A stretch of 55,338 bases of DNA, taken from positions 1 through 55,338 of the forward strand of contig JAFYHO010000108.1 of NCBI GenBank assembly GCA_017539125.1. The letters are read 5' to 3'. Source of the DNA: Actinomycetaceae bacterium (GTDB taxonomy: Bacteria; Actinomycetota; Actinomycetes; Actinomycetales; Actinomycetaceae). Both the position numbers and the translations under genes were made by a program. Shown one piece after another: positions 16,189 through 25,096 of this stretch; the first letter of the stretch is position 1, and every line of letters begins with the position of its first letter. The notes under the pieces are model-generated. The model had not been told where the DNA came from. It worked only from the letters and a program-made list of their open reading frames with translations, and did no database searches.

Positions 16189-17457
16189 TTAGGGGCCTAG
16201 AAGTGCGAGGGGGATGACGGCGACGCCGTCTTGGCGGCGGTAGGCATATTGACCCGTCGTGATGAGGATTTTGTCGGCAACGCGGTCGGGTATTTGTTGT
16301 TCAAGCCAGTTGAGATGCTTGACGTCAGAATCAGAAGGAGTTTGTGCCATTTTGACTTCAATAGGTATGACAGTGCCATCACGTCTCTCAACAATAATAT
16401 CGATTTCGTGAGTGCCTTTATCGGTACGTAGATGGCTTGTATTGGCCTCTGCAAGTTCTGCGTATACGCGCACGGATTGAACGGCAAGAGATTCAAAAAG
16501 TGCGCCAAGGAACGTCTCGGCGCCCTTGTAAGGGATGTCTGGGCCTCGTCCTTTCATGAGAGCAGCCATGTCTGTTCCAGCGAGCCTGACTGCTAGTGCA
16601 GGGTCCACAATATGATGTTTCACTGAAGAAGCAAGGCGTTTTAATGGGGTGAAAGATGCAGTCCAAGCTGGCAGAGGGTCAATCAAATAGAGACGAGAAA
16701 GGTGTTCGCGGAACTTTGCAACCGTATTGCGCGCAGGTTTATTTGCTTGACCGCTTGTAGCGGCGTTCAGGATTGCTTCGTAGCCAGCAGTAGTGGCAGT
16801 GGCTGCCGCATAGGCTGCGAACCATGCGCGCAAAGCAACGGGTGTGCGCTGCTGACTACCCTCAATGCGGCGATGTGTTGATTGGTCGATATAAGCGTCA
16901 AGTTGGGCATTACGCGCACGCGCACTCAGAGGGCGAATGCCGGGGAAACCTGAGCGCGCAATTTCTTCAGCGTATTCATTCAAGCCAATATTGGTATTTC
17001 CTTCAATTTTTGACTTATTTCCGTTCAGTAGTTCTGCCAAAGAAACAGTGGCTGTTTCGATGTCACGTTCGCTAATGGTAAGTGGGCGCATTTGTATGGG
17101 GGTGATACGCCCCGCGCCAGAATGAATATGGGCTTCAAGGGGAATGTTGGCAGAGCCAGTGAGAAGATAATTGCCGCCAGGGGCGCCTGCGTCAACCGCA
17201 CGACGGACAACATTCCAAATGTCTGGCAAGAACTGCCATTCGTCAAGTAAAACAGGAGGGGTAGCGGTAGTGGGTAACTCGTGTGAGGCTTGCAGAAGGG
17301 TGAGCGTGTCAGGCGAGTCAAGGTGAAAAACAGTTTTAGCGCGCTGGAGAGCTGTCTCAGTTTTGCCAACGCCACGAGCGCCCTTAATGAAAATTGCGGG
17401 CAATTCTTGCCCAATTTCATCAAGAAGAATATCAATATGTCTGCGCGTGTAAGTCAT
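16189..17457 (-). CDS. AAA ATPase with C-terminal DUF4143 domain (COG1373), copy 1
   Basis: A 422-residue ATPase of the COG1373 family, whose cellular role is not settled. The N-terminal AAA domain has Walker A KGARGVGKTETAL near residue 24, Walker B PVLLDEWQFLPDIW near 72-85 and the sensor-like YLLTGSANIP. The C-terminal DUF4143 part has EIDIIVERRDGTVIPIEVK, which is the E/D...ExK pattern of the PD-(D/E)XK nuclease fold. The frame opens at 17514, but I choose the ATG at 17457. It lies exactly 6 nt after a TATGCT -10 box, with TTGCAA 18 bp further up, which fits a leaderless transcript. Three 23-bp tandem repeats lie just upstream of that -35 box. A second, diverged family member is at 46630-47931 with a comparable array. 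Confidence 0.85.
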   Translation of the reverse strand: MTYTRRHIDILLDEIGQELPAIFIKGARGVGKTETALQRAKTVFHLDSPDTLTLLQASHELPTTATPPVLLDEWQFLPDIWNVVRRAVDAGAPGGNYLLTGSANIPLEAHIHSGAGRITPIQMRPLTISERDIETATVSLAELLNGNKSKIEGNTNIGLNEYAEEIARSGFPGIRPLSARARNAQLDAYIDQSTHRRIEGSQQRTPVALRAWFAAYAAATATTAGYEAILNAATSGQANKPARNTVAKFREHLSRLYLIDPLPAWTASFTPLKRLASSVKHHIVDPALAVRLAGTDMAALMKGRGPDIPYKGAETFLGALFESLAVQSVRVYAELAEANTSHLRTDKGTHEIDIIVERRDGTVIPIEVKMAQTPSDSDVKHLNWLEQQIPDRVADKILITTGQYAYRRQDGVAVIPLALLGP

Positions 17458-17463
17458 GTCCCA

Positions 17464-17493
17464 AGCATAGCTTAATAAGCAGTACGTTTGCAA
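17464..17493 (-). promoter_or_regulatory. Leaderless promoter of DUF4143 ATPase copy 1
   Basis: On the minus strand TTGCAA (17488-17493) and TATGCT (17464-17469) are 18 bp apart. The ATG at 17457 follows the -10 box after 6 nt, so transcription should begin at or next to the start codon. Confidence 0.55.
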
Positions 17494-17494
17494 G

Positions 17495-17559
17495 AAATTG
17501 AGCATTTTCCGCACTCTAAATTGAGCATTTTCCGCACTCTAAATTGAGCATTTTCCGCA
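17495..17559 (-). repeat. 23-bp tandem repeat array upstream of DUF4143 ATPase copy 1
   Basis: Two perfect copies of a 23-bp unit (17495-17517, 17518-17540) and a third partial copy (17541-17559) carry the core ATTTTCCGCA on the + strand. The array begins one base beyond the -35 box of the ATPase gene. Its period of about two helical turns would place bound protein on one face of the DNA. Confidence 0.85.
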
Positions 17560-17596
17560 TTTGCACTTGCTATCCTTGCACTTATCAAGTTTTTTT

Positions 17597-17750
17597 GCCG
17601 CGCTCGCTGTTCGTTCGCTTCGCTCACTTACGGCAACTGCGTCGCTACGGTCTCGAAAGCAAGCTTTCGGACGCTCCGCTCCTTGTTGTACGCTCGCTCG
17701 CAACGACGAGTTGGGTTCCGTCGTTGCGAGGAGCGAGGAACGCAATCTCT
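17597..17750. repeat. REP-like intergenic element R1
   Basis: A copy of the dispersed repeat family, built of CGTCGTTGCGAGG...GCAATCTCT and GC-rich hairpins. GCAACGACG (17700-17708) and CGTCGTTGC (17719-17727) form a 9-bp stem. It fills most of the gap between the ATPase and priA; nothing else was seen there except the leader ORF noted under findings. Confidence 0.6.
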
Positions 17751-17835
17751 GCTGACACAATTGTTTACCTTCTCCAAAGGAGCAATGACAGAATTATCGT
17801 CAAAATGTGTCTGGGAAGTGTGATAAGAATGAAGT

Positions 17836-19959
17836 ATGAGCGATGAGATGCTGCCGGGGCTTGGCACTCTGCCTGATGTAGGAGAGCAGGGGGCTCTGCT
17901 TGGTGTCGCCGATATTTCCGCCACGCCAGCCGAGGTTGAGGGAGAAGTCGCTAATCCCGTCGCTCATGTTCATGTCGAAGCAAAGCAGCCACACCTCGAC
18001 AGAATCTTCGACTATCTCATTCCTAAAAAGTTTGATGAGAAAGCCCAGCCGGGCGTGCGCGTGGAAGTGCCACTTGGTTCGCGTACGGTTTCTGGCTTCA
18101 TTATTTCTCGTGACTCACAAACCTATCAGGGTGCTACCTTGCGCGATATTAAACGGGTCGTTTCACTCGTCCCCGTCCTCTCTGAATCCTCATATGATTT
18201 CCTTGGGAAAGTCGCGGAAGCTTACGGGGTGGGTGTGTCTGAGCTTTTCCCGCTGGCAATTCCTGAACGTCACGCACGTGCCGAAAAAGAATTTTTCGAG
18301 AAAGAGGACGCGCCTGCGCCTGTGGCTCGCAGTGTCGATGACGAATTGTGGCAGCTATACAGCGGCGGCACGAATTTTTGTGAGGACGTGAGCGCGGGAA
18401 AACCATCGCACGCAGTCTGTTGTGCTTTGGCTGGTCAAGCAGGTGGCAATGAGTTACTCGCTTCTCTTATTTCGCGCACACGAGCCAATGACAAATCCGT
18501 CATCGTGCTTTCTCCGACTGTTCGCTCGGCTTCTGCGCTAGCAGAAAGCCTTGAAAAGCGCCTTCGTGAACCTGTCGCCCTCATGGTGGGTGAGAGTTCG
18601 CCACAGCGTCGCTACGACACTTTTTTGAACGTGCTCTACGGTAGACGGCATATCATTGTCGGCACGCGCAATGCACTCTGGGCGCCCGCACGCGATGTCG
18701 GGCTCATCATTGTGATAGACGATTGCTCACCTCATTTGCGCGAAGTACGCTCGCCCTATTCCCACGCCCGCGATGTTGCACGAATGCGTGCGCTGCATGA
18801 GGGCGCTGCTTTCCTCGTATTTTCACCATACGTTTCTGAAGAATCAGCGGCGTTGATAGCGAGTAAAGAGGCTGTCTTGCTTGAGGGCAGCAATCATGCT
18901 GTGACGCAATACGTGCCGCGCGTCAGTTCTTCACAGCAATGGCGCGGGGGAGAGGGCGACTCCTCACGCCTGCCCGAAGCCGTTTTTACACTCGTCCGTG
19001 AAGCTTTAGAAGCCGGTCCTGTTCTTTTCGTCGTGCCGCGTTCTGGCTATATTCCTGTTGTCGCTTGTCAGACCTGCCGTGAGTCTGCCCTCTGCACTTT
19101 GTGTGGCGGGGTTTTGCAGATTGATAATCCTGCCGCTCCTGCCTCCTGTACGCGATGTGGAACGTCTTTCCCTGACTATCGCTGCCCGCAATGCGGGGGC
19201 AGCCAGCTGCGCGCGGCGCGTATCGGCTCAATGCGCACCGCCCAAGAAATCGCGCGCGCTTTCCCAGGTAAACCGATTGTTGTTTCTTCGGCGCATGAGC
19301 CGGAGGGTATACAGACGCGCGTCGATTCCCGCTCGCGTATTGTCATTGCGACTCCTGGGGCAGAACCGAGTGCCCAAGGTGGCTTCGCTGCCGCTATCGT
19401 CCTCGATTCGCGATTTTTGCGTGGACAAGGCGCTGGTGCAGATATGAACTTTATTCGCACTCTCACCCGTGTGGCTGTTCGCGTGCGACCGCGTGGGCGT
19501 GGCGGGCACCTGATGATTGTCGGCAGTGTCGATTCTGGGCTTATTGCTGCCTTGGCGAATTGGAAACTGGCTGATTTTGCTGCGCGCCTGCTTGAAGAAC
19601 GCACGGCTTTGCAGCTGCCGCCTGCCGCAACATGGGTTTCTTTGAGCGGTAAAAGCAGCGATTTGCGCCGATTCCTTGGCTTGTGCAAATCGTATTTGGT
19701 TCGTCATAATACTGACGAAGATACTACGCCCGGCGCCGATAAAGACATCTTCTTGAGTGGAGGCATATCGTCGCTGTATGGAGAGGTCGACATCATCGGC
19801 AGTGTCGAGGGGCGTAAAGAGGGAGAAATGGGCCTTTACTTGCGCTGTCCGCGCTCTTTCCGAGCTGCCTTGGCACAGTGTTTGGCAGCAAGCCGCAACG
19901 AATACTCGGCACTCAATCTTGGTTCACCCATCCGCGTCGAATTCGACCCCGAACTATAG
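17836..19959 (+). CDS. priA: Primosomal protein N' (PriA), actinobacterial form without ATPase motifs
   Basis: PriA recognises stalled replication forks and reloads the replisome. The 707-residue protein has the N-terminal 3'-DNA-binding domain (HVEAKQPHLDRIFDYLIP, VEVPLGSRTVSGFI). It also has the cysteine cluster CQTCRESALCTLCGG...CTRCG...CPQCGG near residue 410 that binds two zinc ions. The helicase motifs are lost. Where Walker A should be it reads LAGQAGGNELL (about residue 200), and the DEEH box is replaced by IDDCSPH (about 291). Loss of these motifs is known for actinobacterial PriA, so this is probably a structural rather than a helicase protein. The ATG has only a weak ribosome-binding site; a TAAGAAT-like -10 box ends 5 nt upstream, so it may be leaderless. 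Confidence 0.92.
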   Translation: MSDEMLPGLGTLPDVGEQGALLGVADISATPAEVEGEVANPVAHVHVEAKQPHLDRIFDYLIPKKFDEKAQPGVRVEVPLGSRTVSGFIISRDSQTYQGATLRDIKRVVSLVPVLSESSYDFLGKVAEAYGVGVSELFPLAIPERHARAEKEFFEKEDAPAPVARSVDDELWQLYSGGTNFCEDVSAGKPSHAVCCALAGQAGGNELLASLISRTRANDKSVIVLSPTVRSASALAESLEKRLREPVALMVGESSPQRRYDTFLNVLYGRRHIIVGTRNALWAPARDVGLIIVIDDCSPHLREVRSPYSHARDVARMRALHEGAAFLVFSPYVSEESAALIASKEAVLLEGSNHAVTQYVPRVSSSQQWRGGEGDSSRLPEAVFTLVREALEAGPVLFVVPRSGYIPVVACQTCRESALCTLCGGVLQIDNPAAPASCTRCGTSFPDYRCPQCGGSQLRAARIGSMRTAQEIARAFPGKPIVVSSAHEPEGIQTRVDSRSRIVIATPGAEPSAQGGFAAAIVLDSRFLRGQGAGADMNFIRTLTRVAVRVRPRGRGGHLMIVGSVDSGLIAALANWKLADFAARLLEERTALQLPPAATWVSLSGKSSDLRRFLGLCKSYLVRHNTDEDTTPGADKDIFLSGGISSLYGEVDIIGSVEGRKEGEMGLYLRCPRSFRAALAQCLAASRNEYSALNLGSPIRVEFDPEL

Positions 19960-19972
19960 ACTTCTTTTCTTC

Positions 19973-20129
19973 CGTCATCGCGAGGGAGGGCAACGCCCGA
20001 CCGCGGCGATCTCGAGATTGCTTCGGTCGTTTCACTCCCTCGCACAACGATGAACGGAAGGTCGGAATGCTTGCATTCCAGATTGGAGTGGAGAAGTTGT
20101 GGAAGGCGCGATGCGCCGAACAATGACGG
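19973..20129. repeat. REP-like intergenic element R2
   Basis: Begins CCGTCATCGCGAGGG and ends CAATGACGG, so the ends are inverted copies of each other. Inner segments (GATCTCGAGATTGC, GGAATGCTTGCATTCCAGA) are shared with R4 at 36383-36545. It fills the priA-fmt gap. Confidence 0.65.
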
Positions 20130-20187
20130 TTTTGGTAATGTGACCTCTCGCCCCTTGTCTGTCCGCCTGTTACTTCCGCGAAACAAG

Positions 20188-20199
20188 TAGACTGGGCGC
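20188..20199 (+). promoter_or_regulatory. Leaderless -10 box of fmt
   Basis: TAGACT is followed by 6 nt and then the GTG start of fmt, with no Shine-Dalgarno sequence in between. Confidence 0.55.
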
Positions 20200-21132
20200 G
20201 TGCGAATACTTTTTGCAGGTACACCCGATGTTGCTATCCCGTCTTTGGAGCGTCTTATTGCTGACGGGCACGATGTTGCTGCCGTTTTGACGCGCCAGCC
20301 CGCACGCGCGAGGCGAGGACACAAACTCATTCCCTCACCCGTCCACGCCTTTGCCGAGGACAAGGGTATCGAGGTGCTTACGCCGACATCGCTGCGTGAC
20401 GACGACACCCAGCGTGCCATAGCCGCCTATGAGGCGGAAGCAGTCGCCGTGGTCGCCTATGGAATGCTTATTCCGCCTGCTCTGCTTGACGTTCCGCGTC
20501 ACGGTTGGATTAACCTGCATTTTTCCCTCCTGCCAGCATGGAGAGGCGCAGCACCTGTCCAGTATGCGATTGCCGCTGGGGACGACATCACGGGTGCGTC
20601 TACTTTCCGTATCGACGAAGGGCTCGACACGGGCCCCGTCTTTGGGCAGCTGACCGAAACAATTGAGGCGCGCGAGACTGCCGGAGAACTGCTTGAACGT
20701 CTGTCGCATTCTGGCGCTGAGCTGCTTTCGCGCACTTTTGCCTTGCTGGAAAGTGGCGAAGCGAAACCCGTCACCCAGGAGGGCGATGTGAGCCTTGCTC
20801 CCACTATTTCTGTTGCAGACGCACGCGTCGATTGGTCGCTGCCTGCTCTGGCGATTGACCGCCGCATTCGCGCGCATACGCCAGCACCGGGCGCATGGAC
20901 GGAACTCGAGGGAGTGCGCGTCAAGCTGGGCCCTGTGCTGCCTGTTAGCGATGACGTTTCTCTGCAATCTGGCGAGATACAGGCTGGTAAGCGCGTCCTT
21001 GTTGGCACGGGCTCGACGCCTGTGGAGCTTAGCTGGGTTGCTCCGGCTGGCAAAAAGCGAATGAACGCTGCCGATTGGGCGAGGGGAGCGCGCCTTGAGG
21101 CTGGCATGTGCTTCGACGGGCAGGAGCAGTGA
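20200..21132 (+). CDS. fmt: Methionyl-tRNA formyltransferase
   Basis: Formylates the initiator methionyl-tRNA using 10-formyltetrahydrofolate. The 310-residue protein starts MRILFAGTPDVAIPS and has the catalytic region NLHFSLLPAWRGAAPVQ near residue 104, the D in EGLDTGPVF, and a C-terminal OB-like tRNA-binding domain from about 205. Its GTG start directly follows a -10 box, so it is probably leaderless. The stop codon overlaps the rsmB start by one base (TGATG). Confidence 0.95.
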   Translation: MRILFAGTPDVAIPSLERLIADGHDVAAVLTRQPARARRGHKLIPSPVHAFAEDKGIEVLTPTSLRDDDTQRAIAAYEAEAVAVVAYGMLIPPALLDVPRHGWINLHFSLLPAWRGAAPVQYAIAAGDDITGASTFRIDEGLDTGPVFGQLTETIEARETAGELLERLSHSGAELLSRTFALLESGEAKPVTQEGDVSLAPTISVADARVDWSLPALAIDRRIRAHTPAPGAWTELEGVRVKLGPVLPVSDDVSLQSGEIQAGKRVLVGTGSTPVELSWVAPAGKKRMNAADWARGARLEAGMCFDGQEQ

Positions 21133-22625
21133 TGGCAGGTAGGCGCGATGGGCGTGATGATCGTGGCCGAGGACGCCGCGATTTTGACAGGCGTAACAAT
21201 CAAGGAAAGCGACATGATAAGGGCTGGGTTCCTCGCCGAGAACAATCCGATAAAGCGCGTCTTGTCGCTTATGACGTTCTGCGTATGGTGGCAGATGACG
21301 ACGCCTATGCAAATCTTGTCTTGCCGCGCGAAATTCGCCGTGCGCGCCTGAACAAGCTGGATGCCGCTTACGCCACCAATCTCTGCTACGGCACACTCCG
21401 TCTGCGTGGGCGCTGGGACGCTATCATCTCACGTTGCACGCAAGGGCGCACTTTGGAGGATATCGACCCTGAGCTGCTTGACATTCTGCGTCTAGGTTGC
21501 CAGCAACTTCTTGGTTTTAACACGCCTGTCCATGCTGCTATCAACGAGACAGTGAAGCTTGCGCGCAATGAGCTTGGCCAGGGCGCTGGTGGTTTCGTCA
21601 ACGCGATTTTGCGTCGCGTTTCTGAGCGTACGGACGACTGGGAGGACGTTATTCGCGCTTCGACCGCCTCCGAGACGGAGTTTTTAAGTGTGTGGTATTC
21701 ACACCCGCGCTGGGTGGTCGAGGCTTTGGCAGAGTCCTTGCAAGCTAATGGTCGCTCGGCTGACGAGCTGGCCCAGCTACTAGAGGCTGACAATGCGCCT
21801 GCCAAGGTGGCTCTAGTCGCGAGGGGAATTAGCGCCGAGACATTGCGCGAGAAAATCGAGGCTGCGCATATGGAATCTTCCGAGAGCGCTCTCATGCCAA
21901 ACGCTGTGCTGCTCGATTCTGGCGACCCACACCGCCTATGGGCTGTGCAAGACGGCGAGGCCGGTGTGCAAGACGAGGGCAGCCAGCTTATTGCTGCCGT
22001 CACCGCTGGCGCTCCGATTGCCGGGAGTGACGAGCTGTGGCTCGATATGTGTGCTGGTCCTGGCGGAAAAACAGCAACGCTTGCCGCTATAGCGACCGAG
22101 CGTGGGGCGCGTATTCACGCAAACGAACCGCAGCCGCACCGCCTCGATTTGGTGGCAGACGCTGTCGAGCCGTGGGCTGATATTGTCGGGCTGCGCGAGG
22201 GTGACGGACGCGAGTTAGGCACAGAAGAAGCAGAGCAATACGACCGTGTCTTGGTGGATGCTCCCTGTACTGGTTTGGGAGCTTTGCGCCGCCGCCCGGA
22301 GGCGCGTTGGCGCAAAAAGGCGAGTGATGTCGAGGATTTGACGAAGCTGCAAAGCGAGCTGCTTGCGGCCGGTTTCGACGCATTACGCGAGGGGGGAGTG
22401 CTCGTCTATTCGACCTGTTCTCCTGTTGTAGCCGAAACGCGCGATATCGTCACGCGATTTTTGGAGAGCCGTCCGCAGGCAGAACTTGTCGATGCTGCGC
22501 CTATCGCCACTAGCCAAGCAAAACGCGAAGTGACGTCCGTCGGTAGGATGATTCAGCTGTGGCCTGACCGTGACGATACGGACGCGATGTTTATTGCAGT
22601 GATACAGAAGAAAACTAAGGGATAG
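21132..22625 (+). CDS. rsmB: 16S rRNA (cytosine-C5)-methyltransferase, RsmB family
   Basis: A 497-residue SAM-dependent methyltransferase that modifies cytosine 967 (E. coli numbering) of 16S rRNA. A basic, Arg/Asp/Gly-rich tail of about 40 residues precedes an NusB-like domain (KARLVAYDVLRMV...). The methyltransferase domain has CAGPGGKTATLA near residue 306, the catalytic Cys in VDAPCTGLG near 374, and the second Cys in YSTCS near 425. I take the ATG at 21132, which overlaps the fmt stop and has CAGGAG upstream; an ATG at 21108 is less likely. rpe follows 9 bp later. Confidence 0.93.
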   Translation: MAGRRDGRDDRGRGRRDFDRRNNQGKRHDKGWVPRREQSDKARLVAYDVLRMVADDDAYANLVLPREIRRARLNKLDAAYATNLCYGTLRLRGRWDAIISRCTQGRTLEDIDPELLDILRLGCQQLLGFNTPVHAAINETVKLARNELGQGAGGFVNAILRRVSERTDDWEDVIRASTASETEFLSVWYSHPRWVVEALAESLQANGRSADELAQLLEADNAPAKVALVARGISAETLREKIEAAHMESSESALMPNAVLLDSGDPHRLWAVQDGEAGVQDEGSQLIAAVTAGAPIAGSDELWLDMCAGPGGKTATLAAIATERGARIHANEPQPHRLDLVADAVEPWADIVGLREGDGRELGTEEAEQYDRVLVDAPCTGLGALRRRPEARWRKKASDVEDLTKLQSELLAAGFDALREGGVLVYSTCSPVVAETRDIVTRFLESRPQAELVDAAPIATSQAKREVTSVGRMIQLWPDRDDTDAMFIAVIQKKTKG

Positions 22626-22634
22626 GATTGGGCT

Positions 22635-23300
22635 ATGGAGACTTTGATTTCCCCGTCGCTTTTGGCAGCTGACTTTACGAAACTGGGCAGCGAGCTGGAT
22701 TCTATCCGTAACGCGGACTGGGCGCACATGGACGTCATGGATGGTCATTTCGTCCCCAATCTGGCTATCGGTGACCCCGCAGACGCGGCGATTGTGGCGG
22801 CAAGCCCTGTTCCTGTCGATGCGCATTTAATGATTGAGAATCCTGAGCGCTGGGCGCCGAAGTATGCGGAGATGGGCTGTGCGTCGGTAACATTCCATGC
22901 CGAGGCTGCCAGCGAGCCGGTTCGTCTTGCCCGTGAGCTGCGCGCTATGGGGGCGCGTGCCGGTTTAGCCGTTAAGCCGGGGACGGATATCGATAGCTAT
23001 ATCGAGATTTTCGACGAGTTCGACATGATTTTGATTATGACGGTCGAGCCTGGTTTTGGTGGGCAGGCGTTCATGGCAGATATGATGCCGAAGGTTCGCC
23101 GTACCCGTGAGGCAATTGAGAATGCCGGTTTGGACGTGTGGGTGCAGGTTGACGGGGGTGTCAGCCGTTCGACGATTACTCTGGCCGCCGAAGCGGGCGC
23201 TAACAATTTCGTGGCAGGCTCGTCCGTTTTCAGGGCTGATGACGCCTACGCCGAGGTCGAAGCCCTCCGCTCCCTCGCCACCACCCACTGCCACTGTTAG
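22635..23300 (+). CDS. rpe: Ribulose-phosphate 3-epimerase
   Basis: Interconverts ribulose 5-phosphate and xylulose 5-phosphate in the pentose phosphate pathway. The 221-residue TIM-barrel protein has SPSLLAADF at the N-terminus, the metal and catalytic residues in HMDVMDGHFVPNL and DAHLMIENP, MTVEPGFGGQ, and the phosphate site VDGGV with GSSVFRA. The final residues (SLATTHCHC) are unusual but in frame. It ends the fmt-rsmB-rpe operon. Confidence 0.95.
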   Translation: METLISPSLLAADFTKLGSELDSIRNADWAHMDVMDGHFVPNLAIGDPADAAIVAASPVPVDAHLMIENPERWAPKYAEMGCASVTFHAEAASEPVRLARELRAMGARAGLAVKPGTDIDSYIEIFDEFDMILIMTVEPGFGGQAFMADMMPKVRRTREAIENAGLDVWVQVDGGVSRSTITLAAEAGANNFVAGSSVFRADDAYAEVEALRSLATTHCHC

Positions 23301-23397
23301 GCGCAATTTTTCCTAGCCACGTCATTATTCAAAAAGAAAAGCTGGGTGGCTTCGGGTATGCTGGGGCGTGTTCGCCAGATAGGAGAGAGGGATAGAT

Positions 23398-24177
23398 ATG
23401 GCTGCTGGAAAAATTTTAGTGACGGGTGCTTCCACGGGTATTGGGGAGGCAACGGTTCGCCGCCTACGTGAGGCAGGTTTCCAGGTCGTCGCTACTGCGC
23501 GCCGCGAAGAACGTCTCGCTAAACTCGCCGAAGAGACAGGCTGCCAGTACGTAGCTGGCGATATCACCAGTGACGAGGATGTCGAGCGTATTGTTGCCTA
23601 CGCTAATGAGGGCACGCCCGTGACGGGTCTCGTCAACAATGCCGGCGGAGCGCTCGGCCTCGACAGTATCGCCGAAGCAAAAATCGAGGACTGGCAGACA
23701 ATGTACGACCGTAACGTGCTCGGCGCTTTGCGAGTCACGCGCGCCCTGCTGCCAACACTGCGTGCTAATGGGGGAGACATCGTCTTTGTTACCTCAGTGG
23801 CTGCACATGAGCTCTATCAAGGCGGGGCAGGCTACACAGCAGCAAAGCACGGAGAATACGCCCTCGCGCGCACACTCCGCATGGAGTTAGTCGGTGAGCC
23901 TGTGCGCGTCATCGAAATTTGCCCTGGCATGGTTAAGACGGAAGAATTTTCCCTGCGCCGTCTCGGTTCGGTCGAGGCCGCCGAAAAAGTCTATCAAGGC
24001 GTTGATGAGCCCCTACGCGCCGAGGACCTCGCTGAATGTATCGCGTGGACGCTGGAGCTTCCCAAGCACGTCAATGTCGACCAGATGACTGTACGCCCGA
24101 TCGCTCAAGTATCGTCGGCACTTATTGCACGCAATAACAAGGCTCCAACAGCCTTGCCCACCACCTCGATTGCCTAA
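23398..24177 (+). CDS. Short-chain dehydrogenase/reductase
   Basis: A 259-residue NAD(P)-dependent oxidoreductase with the nucleotide-binding TGASTGIGE near residue 9, NNAGG near 80, the catalytic Ser in TSVAA and the YTAAK pair near residue 145. The closest type is the YdfG/serine-3-dehydrogenase group, but the substrate is not apparent. It has a GAGAGG ribosome-binding site and stands alone, with gaps on both sides. The C-terminal 20 residues (KAPTALPTTSIA) extend beyond the usual fold. Confidence 0.88.
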   Translation: MAAGKILVTGASTGIGEATVRRLREAGFQVVATARREERLAKLAEETGCQYVAGDITSDEDVERIVAYANEGTPVTGLVNNAGGALGLDSIAEAKIEDWQTMYDRNVLGALRVTRALLPTLRANGGDIVFVTSVAAHELYQGGAGYTAAKHGEYALARTLRMELVGEPVRVIEICPGMVKTEEFSLRRLGSVEAAEKVYQGVDEPLRAEDLAECIAWTLELPKHVNVDQMTVRPIAQVSSALIARNNKAPTALPTTSIA

Positions 24178-24284
24178 TTCCTCACTATGTGAGCGCGTAG
24201 ATATTTTCACGACACATAAAATTAGGATAGGCTATAGGGTGTTTCATTCAGCTTGCATTTGCGAGCACCAACAAGGATAGGACA

Positions 24285-24998
24285 ATGGAAACAACTTCTA
24301 TGAAAAAATATACTGCCGAAGCGCTCGGTACAGCAGTGCTGACACTATTCGGCTGCGGTTCTGCTGCCGCAACAGGCGGTATTGACGGAGTGCTTGGCAT
24401 TCTCGGTATTGCTTTCGCATTCGGCCTTTCAATTGTTGCTATGGCATACGCAATCGGCAACATTTCAGGCTGCCACATCAATCCTGCCGTCTCTCTCGGC
24501 CTCTTCCTCGACAAGCGTTTGTCAGGTAAGGATCTCATCGGCTACTGGGTCGCCCAGTTCATCGGTGGCATTATCGGCGCTGCCTTGCTGCTCGCCGTTA
24601 TTTCCATGTCTAATGCCGATGTACTCGCAACAGGTCTTGGCACAAACGGTTACGGTGAAGCCTCCTATGTCGGCTTGAACGCTGGTGGCGCTGTCATCGT
24701 CGAAATCATCTTGACCTTCGTCTTTGTGTTGACCATTCTTGCCGTTACTTCCGACAATACCAGCGCTCCTTTCGCAGGCATCGTCATCGGTCTGACACTC
24801 GCTTTCGTCCACATTCTCGGCATCGTCTTGACGGGTACCTCCGTCAACCCGGCTCGTTCTTTCGGCCCAGCTTTGATGATGGCAACCCAAGGCGAGACAT
24901 TGGCTCTCGTTCAAGTGTGGGTCTTTATCCTCGCTCCGCTTGTCGGCGCAGCTGCTGCCGCTGGCCTGTTTGCGTGGTTCAAGCCCAAGAAAGCCTAA
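24285..24998 (+). CDS. Aquaporin (MIP family)
   Basis: A 237-residue channel with six membrane helices and two half-helices carrying NPA motifs: HINPAVSLG near residue 65 and SVNPARSFGP near 187. The arginine after the second NPA is present. The rest of the filter looks like a water-type (AqpZ) rather than a glycerol-type channel, but this rests on a by-eye reading. AAGGATAGGA precedes the ATG. A strong terminator follows 20 bp after the stop. Confidence 0.9.
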   Translation: METTSMKKYTAEALGTAVLTLFGCGSAAATGGIDGVLGILGIAFAFGLSIVAMAYAIGNISGCHINPAVSLGLFLDKRLSGKDLIGYWVAQFIGGIIGAALLLAVISMSNADVLATGLGTNGYGEASYVGLNAGGAVIVEIILTFVFVLTILAVTSDNTSAPFAGIVIGLTLAFVHILGIVLTGTSVNPARSFGPALMMATQGETLALVQVWVFILAPLVGAAAAAGLFAWFKPKKA

Positions 24999-25017
24999 AT
25001 CACTGTTCACAGACACT

Positions 25018-25049
25018 GTGTGGCTCTCCTTTCGGGGAGCCACACTTTT
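25018..25049 (+). terminator. Intrinsic terminator after the aquaporin gene
   Basis: A 12-bp stem (25018-25029 with 25034-25045, one G-T pair), loop TTTC, then TTTT. Confidence 0.88.
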
Positions 25050-25084
25050 ATGCATGTGCCTAAAGAAATTTTTCAAAAACAGAT

Positions 25085-25096
25085 TAGTATGGGCAT
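25085..25096 (+). promoter_or_regulatory. Leaderless -10 box of crcB
   Basis: TAGTAT is followed by GGGCAT and then ATG. No Shine-Dalgarno sequence is present. I looked for a fluoride riboswitch upstream and did not find one. Confidence 0.55.

Noticed and set aside
17495..17559. 23-bp tandem array considered as a CRISPR array
   Set aside because: Repeats are directly adjacent with no spacers and there are no cas genes.
20335..21396. 353-codon minus-strand frame across fmt and rsmB
   Set aside because: Lies opposite two well-supported genes; its translation has the His/Arg/Gln-rich look of an antisense shadow.
25051..25096. Fluoride riboswitch ahead of crcB
   Set aside because: The gap is too short and does not contain the conserved aptamer blocks; the gene has a -10 box directly before the ATG.
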